A program made the translations under genes and the position numbers. The notes beneath the pieces are model-generated. The model worked only from the letters and a program-made list of their open reading frames with translations, was not told the DNA's origin and made no database searches. A stretch of DNA of 10,077 nucleotides from Deltaproteobacteria bacterium (GTDB lineage: Bacteria > Desulfobacterota > Desulfobaccia > Desulfobaccales > 0-14-0-80-60-11): the NCBI GenBank assembly GCA_016874945.1, contig VGSO01000083.1:1-10077 (forward strand). The letters run 5' to 3'. Positions 1 to 6,506 of this stretch are shown here, in pieces (the stretch's first letter is position 1; every line of letters begins with the position of its first letter).

Positions 1-1
1 G

Positions 2-91
2 GCCATGTTCCTGGAAGACCTGGAAAAAGAAATCTTCGGGCCCCTGTTCGCCGGCCGGGAAGGGGAAATTTTAAAAAGAGAACCCACTTAA
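2..91 (+). CDS. C-terminal end of an unidentified protein (partial)
   Basis: An open frame runs from the window edge to TAA at 89-91 and gives 29 residues ending in EILKREPT, with an acidic, Leu/Phe-rich stretch before it (FLEDLEKEIFGPLF). Codons are GC-rich at the third position, as in the glt genes, so it looks like a real gene end. It lies on the same strand about 180 bp before gltB2 and may belong to the same locus, for example as another glutamate synthase subunit. The visible part is too short to identify. Confidence 0.5.
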   Translation, partial: AMFLEDLEKEIFGPLFAGREGEILKREPT

Positions 92-93
92 GT

Positions 94-135
94 AGTTTCG
101 AGTTTCGAGTTTCGAGTTTCAAGTTTCGAGTTTTT
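94..135. repeat. Heptamer tandem array, unit GAGTTTC
   Basis: About six tandem copies of a 7-nt unit (GAGTTTC), with one variant unit AAGTTTC at 121-127. There are no spacers, so it is not a CRISPR. The array starts directly after the upstream stop codon. Positions 107-133 are the exact reverse complement of 235-261. Confidence 0.9.
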
Positions 136-261
136 GGTCTTCGGTCTTCGGTCTTCGGTCTTCGGTTAAGGAAAACTTTGAAACTCATGAAACTGTGGAA
201 TCATAAACCTTAATCATACAAGGGCTTCTTCTCGAAACTCGAAACTTGAAACTCGAAACTC
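107..261 (+). promoter_or_regulatory. 27-bp perfect inverted repeat in the gltB2 leader
   Basis: The arms are 107-133 and 235-261, with a 101-nt loop that contains the GGTCTTC array and an AT-rich spacer without a gene. The pairing is uninterrupted over 27 bp, including the variant heptamer. In RNA this would form a long stem ending about 13 nt before the gltB2 AUG and could affect ribosome access. The geometry is read directly from the sequence; a regulatory role is inference. Confidence 0.5.
136..167. repeat. Heptamer tandem array, unit GGTCTTC
   Basis: Four perfect tandem copies of GGTCTTC (136-163) plus a partial fifth. It directly abuts the preceding GAGTTTC array, so two different 7-nt units are joined head to tail. 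Read on the other strand the unit is GAAGACC, which shares a GAA core with the other arrays in the window. Confidence 0.9.
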
Positions 262-262
262 A
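231..262. repeat. Heptamer tandem array, unit CGAAACT, inverted copy of 94-135
   Basis: About four and a half copies of CGAAACT with one variant unit (TGAAACT) at 247-253. The variant pairs exactly with the variant unit in the upstream array. The array ends 13 nt before the gltB2 start codon and covers the region where a ribosome binding site would normally begin. Confidence 0.9.
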
Positions 263-274
263 AAAGAGATAAGC

Positions 275-1831
275 ATGTCAACCGCTGAAAACGCTTTATC
301 CATCGATTCCTGGTCCCCAGGCCAAGCCTGGGAGCCCGTGCACACTCCTTCCCGGTTCCGCAACGCCTTGAGCAAGCACCGGGTGTGGCGCAGCGAGTCA
401 CGCTGCATCAAGTGCGGGCGCTGCACGGAAGTCTGCCCCCAGAGGGTCTTCACCAAGGCCGGCAGCTATCTCCGGCGGCCCAAGAGCTATCTGTGCATCG
501 GCGCGGCCGCCTGCCAGGACAAGCCCTATTACTGCGTGGCCCAATGCCCGGCCGCGGCCCTCCGGGTGAGCCTCCATCCCTCTTACAACGCCCTGGGGGA
601 CCGCCGCTGGACCGCGGACCTGCTCCTGGCCACCTGGTGGCAGGCCGAATTCGGCGGCCTCCCCGCCCACGACCTGGAATACCGCACCGGCGGCTCCGGC
701 GGCGGCTTCGACCGGCTGCGGTTCATCTTTCCCACCCGGCCCCCGGACTTCAAACTAACCCACGCCGACATCTCCCTGGAGTTGGAAATGAACCGCCGGC
801 GGGACGGCCGCCCCCACATCACCATGGGGGTGCCCTGGTACGGCGGCGGCATGTCCTTCGGCTCGGTGAGCATCAATACCATCCTCTCCCGGGTGCGGGC
901 CGCCCAGCGGTTCAACAGCCTGATGAGCACCGGGGAAGGCGGCTATCCCGAACACCTCATCCCTTATGATAACCACGTGGTCACCCAGGTGGCCACCGGC
1001 CTCTTTGGGGTGCGGGAAGAGACCATTCAGCGGGTGCGGATGGTGGAGTTCAAATACGCCCAGGGGGCCAAACCCGGGTTGGGCGGCCACCTCCTGGGGG
1101 ACAAGGTCACTCCCGCGGTGGCCCGCATGCGGGAGTCGGTCACCGGGATGGCCCTGTTTTCGCCTTTCCCCTTCCACAGCGTCTATTCCGTGGAAGACCA
1201 TAAGAAACACCTGGACTGGATTAAAGAAATCAACCCCCGGGCCCTGGTGTCCGTGAAGGTCTCCACCCCCACGGACGTGGACATGGTGGCGGTGGGGTCA
1301 TATTACGCCGGCGCCCACGTGGTGCAGTTGGACGGCAGCTACGGCGGCACCGGCGCGGCGCCGGATATCGCCAAAAAGAACATCGCCATGCCGGTGGAGT
1401 ATGCCATTCCCAAGGTGCACCAATTCTTAAGGGCCGAAGGCATCCGGGAGCAGGTCACCCTCATCGCCTCCGGCGGCATCCGCACCGCCTTCGACGTGGC
1501 CAAGGCCATCGCCCTGGGCGCGGACGGGGTGCAGCTCGGCACCTCGGAGCTGGTGGCCTTGGAGTGCCTGCGCTGCCACAACTGCGAATCCGGCCGGGGC
1601 TGCGCCCGGGGCATCGCCACCACCGACCCGGAACTGGCGGACCTGATGACCGTGGAATGGGGCGCCAACCGGGTGAGCAATCTGTACCACTCCTGGAGCT
1701 GGCAGCTCAAGGAGATCCTGCGCCGCCTGGGTCTGCGCTCCATCCGGGAACTGGTGGGCCGCACCGATACGTTGGTCCACCTGGATTATTTTGATAGGCC
1801 GGTGGATGATGATATAAGACGCGGGGCTTAG
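275..1831 (+). CDS. gltB2: Glutamate synthase FMN/Fe-S subunit, GltB2-type
   Basis: This 518-residue protein would carry out the synthase half-reaction: reductive transfer of ammonia to 2-oxoglutarate at an FMN site in the cytoplasm. Residues 44-54 form a classic ferredoxin motif (C44, C47, C50, C54-Pro), and C74, C80, C87, C91-Pro form a second, irregular cluster site. The FMN-binding TIM-barrel domain follows, with GMSFGSVS (192-199), STGEGGYPE (218-226), AKPGLGGHLLGDKV (265-278), KVSTPTDV (328-335), QLDGSYGGTGAAP (351-363) and SGGIRTAFDVAKAIALGAD (399-417). A Fe-S motif C431, C434, C437, C443 followed by GIATTDPEL matches the archaeal-type family. The ATG at 275 gives the full ferredoxin domain but has only a weak AGAG in front of it. 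The protein lacks the amidotransferase and GXGXG domains, which are encoded at 3137-5773. Family assignment is firm; the electron donor is not known. Confidence 0.92.
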   Translation: MSTAENALSIDSWSPGQAWEPVHTPSRFRNALSKHRVWRSESRCIKCGRCTEVCPQRVFTKAGSYLRRPKSYLCIGAAACQDKPYYCVAQCPAAALRVSLHPSYNALGDRRWTADLLLATWWQAEFGGLPAHDLEYRTGGSGGGFDRLRFIFPTRPPDFKLTHADISLELEMNRRRDGRPHITMGVPWYGGGMSFGSVSINTILSRVRAAQRFNSLMSTGEGGYPEHLIPYDNHVVTQVATGLFGVREETIQRVRMVEFKYAQGAKPGLGGHLLGDKVTPAVARMRESVTGMALFSPFPFHSVYSVEDHKKHLDWIKEINPRALVSVKVSTPTDVDMVAVGSYYAGAHVVQLDGSYGGTGAAPDIAKKNIAMPVEYAIPKVHQFLRAEGIREQVTLIASGGIRTAFDVAKAIALGADGVQLGTSELVALECLRCHNCESGRGCARGIATTDPELADLMTVEWGANRVSNLYHSWSWQLKEILRRLGLRSIRELVGRTDTLVHLDYFDRPVDDDIRRGA

Positions 1832-1862
1832 TTCAAAGTTCAAGGTTCAAAGTTCAAAGTTG
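1830..1862. repeat. Left arm of 33-bp inverted repeat (GTTCAAA heptamers)
   Basis: Tandem GTTCAAA units with one variant (GTTCAAG at 1838-1844). The whole 33 nt is the exact reverse complement of 3089-3121, variant unit included. It overlaps the last two bases of the gltB2 stop codon. Confidence 0.92.
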
Positions 1863-1887
1863 GTTCGGAAAGAAAGGAGACTATTGA

Positions 1888-2589
1888 ATGCCTGACAGTT
1901 GGACAAGAGCCTTGAATTTATATTGTTACCCGGTTGATTTGAGGGCTTATCGCAGATCCCATGAATTTCCTGGATTTTTTGAAATGCTCATTCAAGGGGA
2001 CAGAACTTCCACGATGGCTTTTGAAAATCGCTTCAGAGAGACAGCCCCTAATCATATCGCAGCCTTCCTCGAAGTTGTTTTTTGGAAATTATTCTCTCAA
2101 GGCGGAAGACGCGATATAAAAACTGATAACGTCAAAGATCATGTCCAGAGGTCTAATATTTTACCGAAAAATCTGTGGAACGCTGTTTTAATATTTCTCA
2201 AGGACCAAAATCTAAATAACTTGCGAAGTATAAGGACGATGCTGGGATTTACTGCCCCGGTTCTCGCAACCACATTGACATTCCCAGCATTCGCTCATCC
2301 TGATACATTTCCAATGGTCGATACAAGGGTAGCAAAATGGGTTAATGAGCATTTTCAAGAAGGGCATAATATTAATAAGAAATATAAATTAACTAACTTT
2401 AATTATAATGGTCAAGGGGTTTTAACTGAAAATGATTTTACCAACTATTTACATTGGGTTGGATGGTGCAGAGAGACATCAGAAATATTAACTAGGCAGA
2501 CCGGAGAAAAATGGCGGGCACGAGACGTTGAAATGGCAGTATTTACTGCACAGGATAAAAAGATTGGCTTAAATCCGCTCAAGAACTAG
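1888..2589 (+). CDS. Unidentified protein with faint HhH-GPD glycosylase-like features
   Basis: I do not firmly recognise this 233-residue protein. It starts at an ATG with a good ribosome binding site (AAGGAG, about 8 nt upstream). The composition is clearly more AT-rich than the glt genes on either side. Residues 112-149 (IRTMLGF...LATTLTFPAFAHPDTFPMVDTRVAKWV) resemble the segment of HhH-GPD base-excision glycosylases in which a helix of type TAPxLAxxxLxF leads to a P-x-V-D-T-x-V motif carrying the catalytic Asp, here D145. A late WRARDVEMAVFT (209-220) resembles the C-terminal helix of small uncharacterised relatives. The HhH glycine/lysine motif (GVGxKTA) is absent: the matching position reads LGFTAPVLA. 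No signal peptide or membrane segment is evident. It could be an inactive or divergent repair-like protein, or an unrelated helical protein. It shares the cassette with the four-helix-bundle gene downstream. Confidence 0.75.
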   Translation: MPDSWTRALNLYCYPVDLRAYRRSHEFPGFFEMLIQGDRTSTMAFENRFRETAPNHIAAFLEVVFWKLFSQGGRRDIKTDNVKDHVQRSNILPKNLWNAVLIFLKDQNLNNLRSIRTMLGFTAPVLATTLTFPAFAHPDTFPMVDTRVAKWVNEHFQEGHNINKKYKLTNFNYNGQGVLTENDFTNYLHWVGWCRETSEILTRQTGEKWRARDVEMAVFTAQDKKIGLNPLKN

Positions 2590-2613
2590 TTAGATAACTT
2601 GGCAAATATTGGC

Positions 2614-2680
2614 TTTGAACTTTGAACTTTGAACTATGAACTTTGAACTATGAACTATGAACTATGAACTATGAACTATG
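2614..2680. repeat. Heptamer tandem array, units TTTGAAC then TATGAAC
   Basis: About nine and a half tandem 7-nt units. The first three and the fifth are TTTGAAC, the fourth and the last four complete units are TATGAAC, so there are two unit variants in one array. The array lies between the two cassette genes and its last unit supplies the start codon of the downstream gene. Every TATGAAC unit contributes an ATG. Confidence 0.95.
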
Positions 2681-3064
2681 AAAATCGTGCGCTTTGAAGA
2701 TATTGAAGCCTGGAGAAAAGCTCGCGAGCTTACAAAATTTATTTACGAGATTACTGCCAAAGGAGATATTTCCAGGGATTTTGCACTCAGAGATCAGCTT
2801 CGTCGCGCCTCCTTGTCAATTATGGCTAACGTAGCCGAAGGTTTTGAACGCGAGGGCAATAAGGAATTCCAACAATTCCTAGCCACTGCCAAAGGATCGG
2901 TGGGAGAAGTAAAGTCATTGCTCTATGTCGCTTCGGATGCCGGATTAATATCAGCGGAGCATAACCAACGTCTTATGGCGCTGGCTGACGAAGTCTCACG
3001 TATGCTATCCGGCTTTATCCGATACCTAAAAGCCTCAGACAAAAAAGGCAGTAAATTTAAATAA
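2678..3064 (+). CDS. Four-helix-bundle protein, S23 (23S rRNA intervening-sequence protein) family
   Basis: This 128-residue protein has the hallmarks of the S23/IVP family: an N-terminal FEDIEAWRKARELTKFIYEIT helix (6-26), the QLRRASLSIMANVAEGFER signature (40-58), and EFQQFL-ATAKGSVGEVKSLLYVASDAGLI (63-91), ending in a basic tail. The length is normal for the family. The family was first found in intervening sequences of bacterial 23S rRNA genes, and the Avd protein of diversity-generating retroelements has the same fold. Here it is neither in an rRNA gene nor next to a reverse transcriptase. The molecular function of free-standing members is not established; a basic pentameric bundle suggests nucleic-acid binding. 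The start codon is the last ATG of the heptamer array, with no Shine-Dalgarno sequence. An upstream mini-ORF stops in an ATGA overlap with it, so translation may rely on reinitiation. Confidence 0.9.
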   Translation: MKIVRFEDIEAWRKARELTKFIYEITAKGDISRDFALRDQLRRASLSIMANVAEGFEREGNKEFQQFLATAKGSVGEVKSLLYVASDAGLISAEHNQRLMALADEVSRMLSGFIRYLKASDKKGSKFK

Positions 3065-3088
3065 CCATTTGAAACCCCTGAGTTTTTG

Positions 3089-3121
3089 CAACTTTGAACT
3101 TTGAACCTTGAACTTTGAACT
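3089..3121. repeat. Right arm of 33-bp inverted repeat (TTTGAAC heptamers)
   Basis: Tandem TTTGAAC units with one CTTGAAC variant unit (3107-3113), the exact reverse complement of 1830-1862. It occupies the leader just before the gltB1/3 start and leaves little room for a native ribosome binding site. Confidence 0.92.
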
Positions 3122-3136
3122 CTACCGGTGAATGCC

Positions 3137-5773
3137 ATGGAAAATACCAATAATCTGACCCACTCCGGCCTCCAACTACTTAACACCCGCCGCCACTTCA
3201 CTTCCGCCTACCACCGGGAACAGGTAATAAAAGGCGAAGACGAAGGCGGCTGTGGGGTCACCGGCTTTGCGTGCAGCGTGCCGGTGGCCGGCCGCCATAT
3301 CTTCCAGCCCTCCGTCCAGATGCACAACCGGGGCAACGGCAAGGGCGGCGGCATCGCCGCGGTGGGCCTGGACCCTGAAACCCTGGGCGTCACCCAGGAA
3401 ATCCTGGACGAGGACTACCTCATTCAGATCGCCTTCCTGGATGAGGCGGCGCGGCCCCAGGTGGAGGCCCAGTTCATCACCCCGGTCTTCCGCATCGACC
3501 ATGCCCAGCGGATCCCCACCCTGGCCAACTGGCGGGAGGAAATCCCCAACCTCGAGGTCCAGCCCCCGGAGGTCTGGCGTTATTTCGTGCGGGTCAAGCC
3601 CGAGGTGCTCCAGCACTTCATCCAGCAGCACAAGCTCTACGGGCTCCCCTGGCGCAAGGTGGAAGACGAATTCGTGGCCCAGAACTCCTACCGCCTCAAC
3701 CAGGCATATTACGCCTCCCTGGGCGAGAAGAAAGCCTTTGTCCTGTCCCAGGGGCGCAATATCATTATCCTGAAGATCGTGGGTTACGCCGAGGAAGCGG
3801 CCCTTTATTATAATCTGCTGGACTTCAAGGCCCACGTGTGGATCGCCCACCAGCGCTATCCCACCCGGGGCCGGGTGTGGCACCCCGGGGGCGCTCACCC
3901 CTTCTCCGCGCTCAACGTGGCCCTGGTGCACAACGGCGATTTCGCCAACTACTTCTCGGTGAGCGAGTACTTGAGCCAGCGCCACTTTTTCCCCCAGTTC
4001 CTCACGGACACCGAGGTGGCCGTCCTCACCTTCGACCTGTGGAACCGCCTCTACGGCTATCCCCTGGAGTACGTCATCGAGTCCATGGCCCCCACCACGG
4101 AGCGGGACTTTGATTTGTTGCCCCCGGAGAAGCAGAAGATTTACCGGCAGCTCCAGTCGGCCAACATCCATGGCTCCCCCGACGGCCCCTGGTTCTTCAT
4201 CATCGCCCGGAACGACCCGGAGCGGAAGCGGTATGAGCTCATCGGCATCACCGACACCTCCATGCTGCGGCCCCAGGTCTTCGCGCTGCACGAAGGGGAG
4301 GTGCAGTTGGGGCTTATCTGTTCGGAGAAGCAGGCCATCGACGCCACGTTGGCTTCTCTGGCCGCCGAAGACCCGCGCTTTTGCCCCGTGGCCGACCTTT
4401 ACTGGAACGCCCGGGGCGGCAGCCACACCGACGGCGGCGCCTTCATTTTTTCCCTGGAAGCCCGGAACGGCCATCGGGTGCTGCACTGCCGGGACAAGTT
4501 CGGCAATTCCAAGACCGTGCCCTGGTATCAGCGGCCCTGGGACGGCACCGTCCTGGAAGTGAATCTGGAACTGGATTCGGAATCCGCCCGCCTGGTGAAG
4601 GAGGGCCTGGCGGACGGCCGGGGCGAACACCTTTATTCGTGCATCCGGGAGCGCGTCCCCCAGTGGTCCTACGCCACATTTCGTGAAGTCCTGGAACTCG
4701 CGGTGGCCGAAGCCGCCAAAAATGATGAGGCCAAAGCCGCCGCCATCAACGCCCTGACCCTGCTTTTGGACCGGCGTTACGACCCCGGGGACAAAAAGCG
4801 CAGCCACCTGATCCGCCTAATTATGGACGTCCTGACCCGCATCTTTCGGGACACCCCGGCCCTGGGCCAGGATGCCCCCGGCCGCTACCGCCGGATCGAT
4901 TGGGACACCCGGGATGCGCTTGCCGCCCCCCACCGGCCGGACGCCATCCTAATCCTGGACGCGCACGGGTTCCCGCCGGAAGGGGAGGAGTGCGACGCCC
5001 GGTTCCTCTGCCAGGCATTCGGGCTGGGCTGGAAGCGGTTCATCACTTACGGCTACCGGGGCCAGCGCTTCCTGGGCTGCGGCCTCGGCCCCCTCACCGA
5101 CGAGGTGCGCATCGACGCTTACGGCAGCACCGGCGACTACCTGGCTTCGGGCATCGACGGCATGGAGATTCAGGTCCACGGCAACGCCCAGGACCAGTTG
5201 GGCCAGATCATGAAGCGGGGCAAACTGGTAGTCCACGGCGACGTGGGCCAGACCTTCATGTACGGCGCCAAAGGCGGCGAGGTTTACGTCTTGGGCAACG
5301 CCGCCGGCCGGCCCTTCATCAACGCGGTGGGCCGCCCCCGGGCGGTGATCAACGGCACCGCCCTGGACTTCCTGGCCGAGTCCTTCATGGCCGGCGATCC
5401 CTTAAACGGCGGCGGCTTCATCATCGTCAACGGCCTGGAATATGACGCCCGGGGCCGCCTTAAGCCCCAAGCCGCGCCCTATCCCGGCAGCAACCTGTTC
5501 TCCCTGGCTTCCGGCGGCGCCATTTATATCCGGGACCCTTACAACCAGATAGTGGACGAGCAGCTCAACGGCGGGGAACTGGCGCCCCTGGCCGAAGAGG
5601 ACTGGAACCTGATCCTCCCCTATCTCCAGGAAAACGAGCGCCTCTTCGGCATCTCCGTGGAAAAGGACCTCCTCACCGTGGAAGGCCAGGCCCGGCCCCC
5701 GGCCCGGGTCTATCGCAAGGTCCAGGCCGTGAAACTGGCGGTCCTCACCCAGTTGGAGGATTCCTGGGAGTAG
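3137..5773 (+). CDS. Glutamate synthase amidotransferase (GltB1) and GXGXG (GltB3) domain fusion
   Basis: This 878-residue protein (881 if the GTG at 3128 is used) would release ammonia from glutamine and pass it to the GltB2 FMN subunit. It opens with a short leader and then GGCGVTGF. The Cys (residue 42 from the GTG, 39 from the ATG) is the expected Ntn-type nucleophile, so the leader should be cleaved off as in classical GltB. HQRYPT (241-246) and LVHNGDFANYF (266-276, GTG numbering) carry the glutamine-binding and oxyanion-hole residues of class II amidotransferases. About 570-640 is a linker, and roughly 640-775 is a glycine-rich GXGXG beta-helix (GYRGQRFLGCGLGP, GKLVVHGDVGQTFMYGAKGGEVYVLGNAAGRP). 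The FMN domain that normally lies between these two is absent and is encoded upstream as gltB2. The ATG at 3137 is preferred because GGTG sits about 6 nt upstream; neither start has a strong Shine-Dalgarno sequence. Confidence 0.9.
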   Translation: MENTNNLTHSGLQLLNTRRHFTSAYHREQVIKGEDEGGCGVTGFACSVPVAGRHIFQPSVQMHNRGNGKGGGIAAVGLDPETLGVTQEILDEDYLIQIAFLDEAARPQVEAQFITPVFRIDHAQRIPTLANWREEIPNLEVQPPEVWRYFVRVKPEVLQHFIQQHKLYGLPWRKVEDEFVAQNSYRLNQAYYASLGEKKAFVLSQGRNIIILKIVGYAEEAALYYNLLDFKAHVWIAHQRYPTRGRVWHPGGAHPFSALNVALVHNGDFANYFSVSEYLSQRHFFPQFLTDTEVAVLTFDLWNRLYGYPLEYVIESMAPTTERDFDLLPPEKQKIYRQLQSANIHGSPDGPWFFIIARNDPERKRYELIGITDTSMLRPQVFALHEGEVQLGLICSEKQAIDATLASLAAEDPRFCPVADLYWNARGGSHTDGGAFIFSLEARNGHRVLHCRDKFGNSKTVPWYQRPWDGTVLEVNLELDSESARLVKEGLADGRGEHLYSCIRERVPQWSYATFREVLELAVAEAAKNDEAKAAAINALTLLLDRRYDPGDKKRSHLIRLIMDVLTRIFRDTPALGQDAPGRYRRIDWDTRDALAAPHRPDAILILDAHGFPPEGEECDARFLCQAFGLGWKRFITYGYRGQRFLGCGLGPLTDEVRIDAYGSTGDYLASGIDGMEIQVHGNAQDQLGQIMKRGKLVVHGDVGQTFMYGAKGGEVYVLGNAAGRPFINAVGRPRAVINGTALDFLAESFMAGDPLNGGGFIIVNGLEYDARGRLKPQAAPYPGSNLFSLASGGAIYIRDPYNQIVDEQLNGGELAPLAEEDWNLILPYLQENERLFGISVEKDLLTVEGQARPPARVYRKVQAVKLAVLTQLEDSWE

Positions 5774-5801
5774 AGAAGCCTCGCGCAAGCCGCCAAGAAA
5801 G

Positions 5802-5830
5802 GGGGCGACCCATGGGGCCGCCCCTTTTTT
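5802..5830 (+). terminator. Rho-independent terminator of the glt locus
   Basis: GGGGCG (5802-5807) pairs with CGCCCC (5819-5824). The stem continues after one mismatch with CCC/GGG (5809-5811/5815-5817), and T6 follows at 5825-5830. It lies about 30 nt after the gltB1/3 stop codon. Confidence 0.85.
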
Positions 5831-5855
5831 GTGGAGCAGGCGCCCTCGCCTGCTC
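5831..5855. repeat. REP-like palindrome, single copy
   Basis: GTGG followed by the 9-bp stem GAGCAGGCG (5834-5842) / CGCCTGCTC (5847-5855) with a 4-nt loop. It matches 21 of 23 positions of the unit starting at 7921. It sits immediately after the terminator T-tract, a typical place for REP elements. Confidence 0.7.
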
Positions 5856-6017
5856 ACGTCCAACCCAAGAGTTTAGATCAAATTTGTCATTGCTAAGGGA
5901 GATTTTATACCATTTTCTCTTTCAAGTGCAACAAACTTAGTGCTTATCCGTAATTAACTTGACATTTATCAAATAATATGGCATGCATACTTATAAAAAG
6001 GCTAAAAGGATGTGCGC

Positions 6018-6506
6018 ATGCCAAGGTTGCCGTCATGGGCTGTTTCCGATGCTTTTTGGAAGCGTGTGGAGCCACTTTTGCCGCCACCGACCAGGGACTC
6101 GAATAAATCTTATATCCGGAAAAAAGGCGGCGGCAGAAAGCCGCTGGATTATCGTAAGGTATTTGAAGGTATTGTTTATGTTCTCCGCACCGGCTGTCAA
6201 TGGAAGGCTCTTCCCAAAGAGATATATGGTAGCCCCAGTTCCATCCATGCCTACTTTCGGCAGTGGGAAAAGTCCGGGGTATTTCTGGCCATCTGGCGGG
6301 CCGGGTTGGCGGAATATGATGAAATGGAGGGCAAATCCTGGTCGTGGCAAAGTATTGATAGCGCCATGACCAAAGCGCCTTTGGCTCAGGAGGCGGTTGG
6401 TCCGAGCCCGACGGACCGTGGGAAAAAAAGGAAGCAAACGCCATTTGCTGGTAGAAGAGCATGGCGTCCCTCTGTCGATCGTCGTCACCGGGGCGAATCG
6501 GCATGA
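6018..6506 (+). CDS. IS5-family transposase, N-terminal frame (orfA)
   Basis: The N-terminal part of a DDE transposase. LPSWAVSDAFWKRVEPLLPPP, then RKPLDYRKVFEGIVYVLRTGCQWKALPKEIYGS and HAYFRQWEKSGVF form the helix-turn-helix-bearing N-terminal domain typical of IS5/IS427 (DUF4096). WQSIDSAMTKAP carries the first catalytic Asp, and AVGPSPTDRGKK precedes an A7 run (6423-6429). Beyond that run this frame reads RKQTPFAG... and loses family resemblance until its stop at 6506. The useful part therefore ends near 6428, and the remainder of the protein is in the +1 frame. The ATG at 6018 is chosen because AAGGA lies 7 nt upstream (6006-6010); the in-frame GTG at 6012 is less likely. Confidence 0.85.
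   Translation: MPRLPSWAVSDAFWKRVEPLLPPPTRDSNKSYIRKKGGGRKPLDYRKVFEGIVYVLRTGCQWKALPKEIYGSPSSIHAYFRQWEKSGVFLAIWRAGLAEYDEMEGKSWSWQSIDSAMTKAPLAQEAVGPSPTDRGKKRKQTPFAGRRAWRPSVDRRHRGESA

Larger units (their letters stand above)
1830..3121. mobile_element. Putative heptamer-flanked cassette inserted between gltB2 and gltB1/3
   Basis: This 1.29-kb AT-rich segment separates two GC-rich glt genes that are expected to work together. Its ends are a perfect 33-bp inverted repeat of heptamers (1830-1862 and 3089-3121). Inside are two genes on the + strand and an internal heptamer array (2614-2680). The boundaries fit the glt intergenic gap: the left arm begins in the gltB2 stop codon and the right arm ends 6-15 nt before the candidate starts of the next glt gene. 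I see no target-site duplication and no recognisable transposase, recombinase or reverse transcriptase. Mobility is therefore inference from composition and flanking symmetry; a locally expanded repeat region is the alternative. Confidence 0.5.

Noticed and set aside
94..262. Repeat clusters considered as a CRISPR array
   Set aside because: The units are 7 nt and directly tandem with no spacers; these are heptamer satellites.
2678..3064. rRNA intervening sequence
   Set aside because: There is no 23S rRNA sequence on either side; the flanking genes encode glutamate synthase parts.
2614..3121. Diversity-generating retroelement, because the S23 protein shares the Avd fold
   Set aside because: No reverse transcriptase, no template/variable repeat pair with adenine-biased differences and no target protein are visible.
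3176..4807. Long open frame of 543 codons on the - strand
   Set aside because: It is the antisense shadow of the GC-rich gltB1/3 gene, low in complexity and without family motifs; the + strand frame has catalytic motifs throughout.
5959..5998. Full sigma70 promoter inside the left end of the IS
   Set aside because: TTGACA at 5959 is perfect, but no acceptable -10 box occurs at 16-18 nt spacing, so only the -35 is mentioned.
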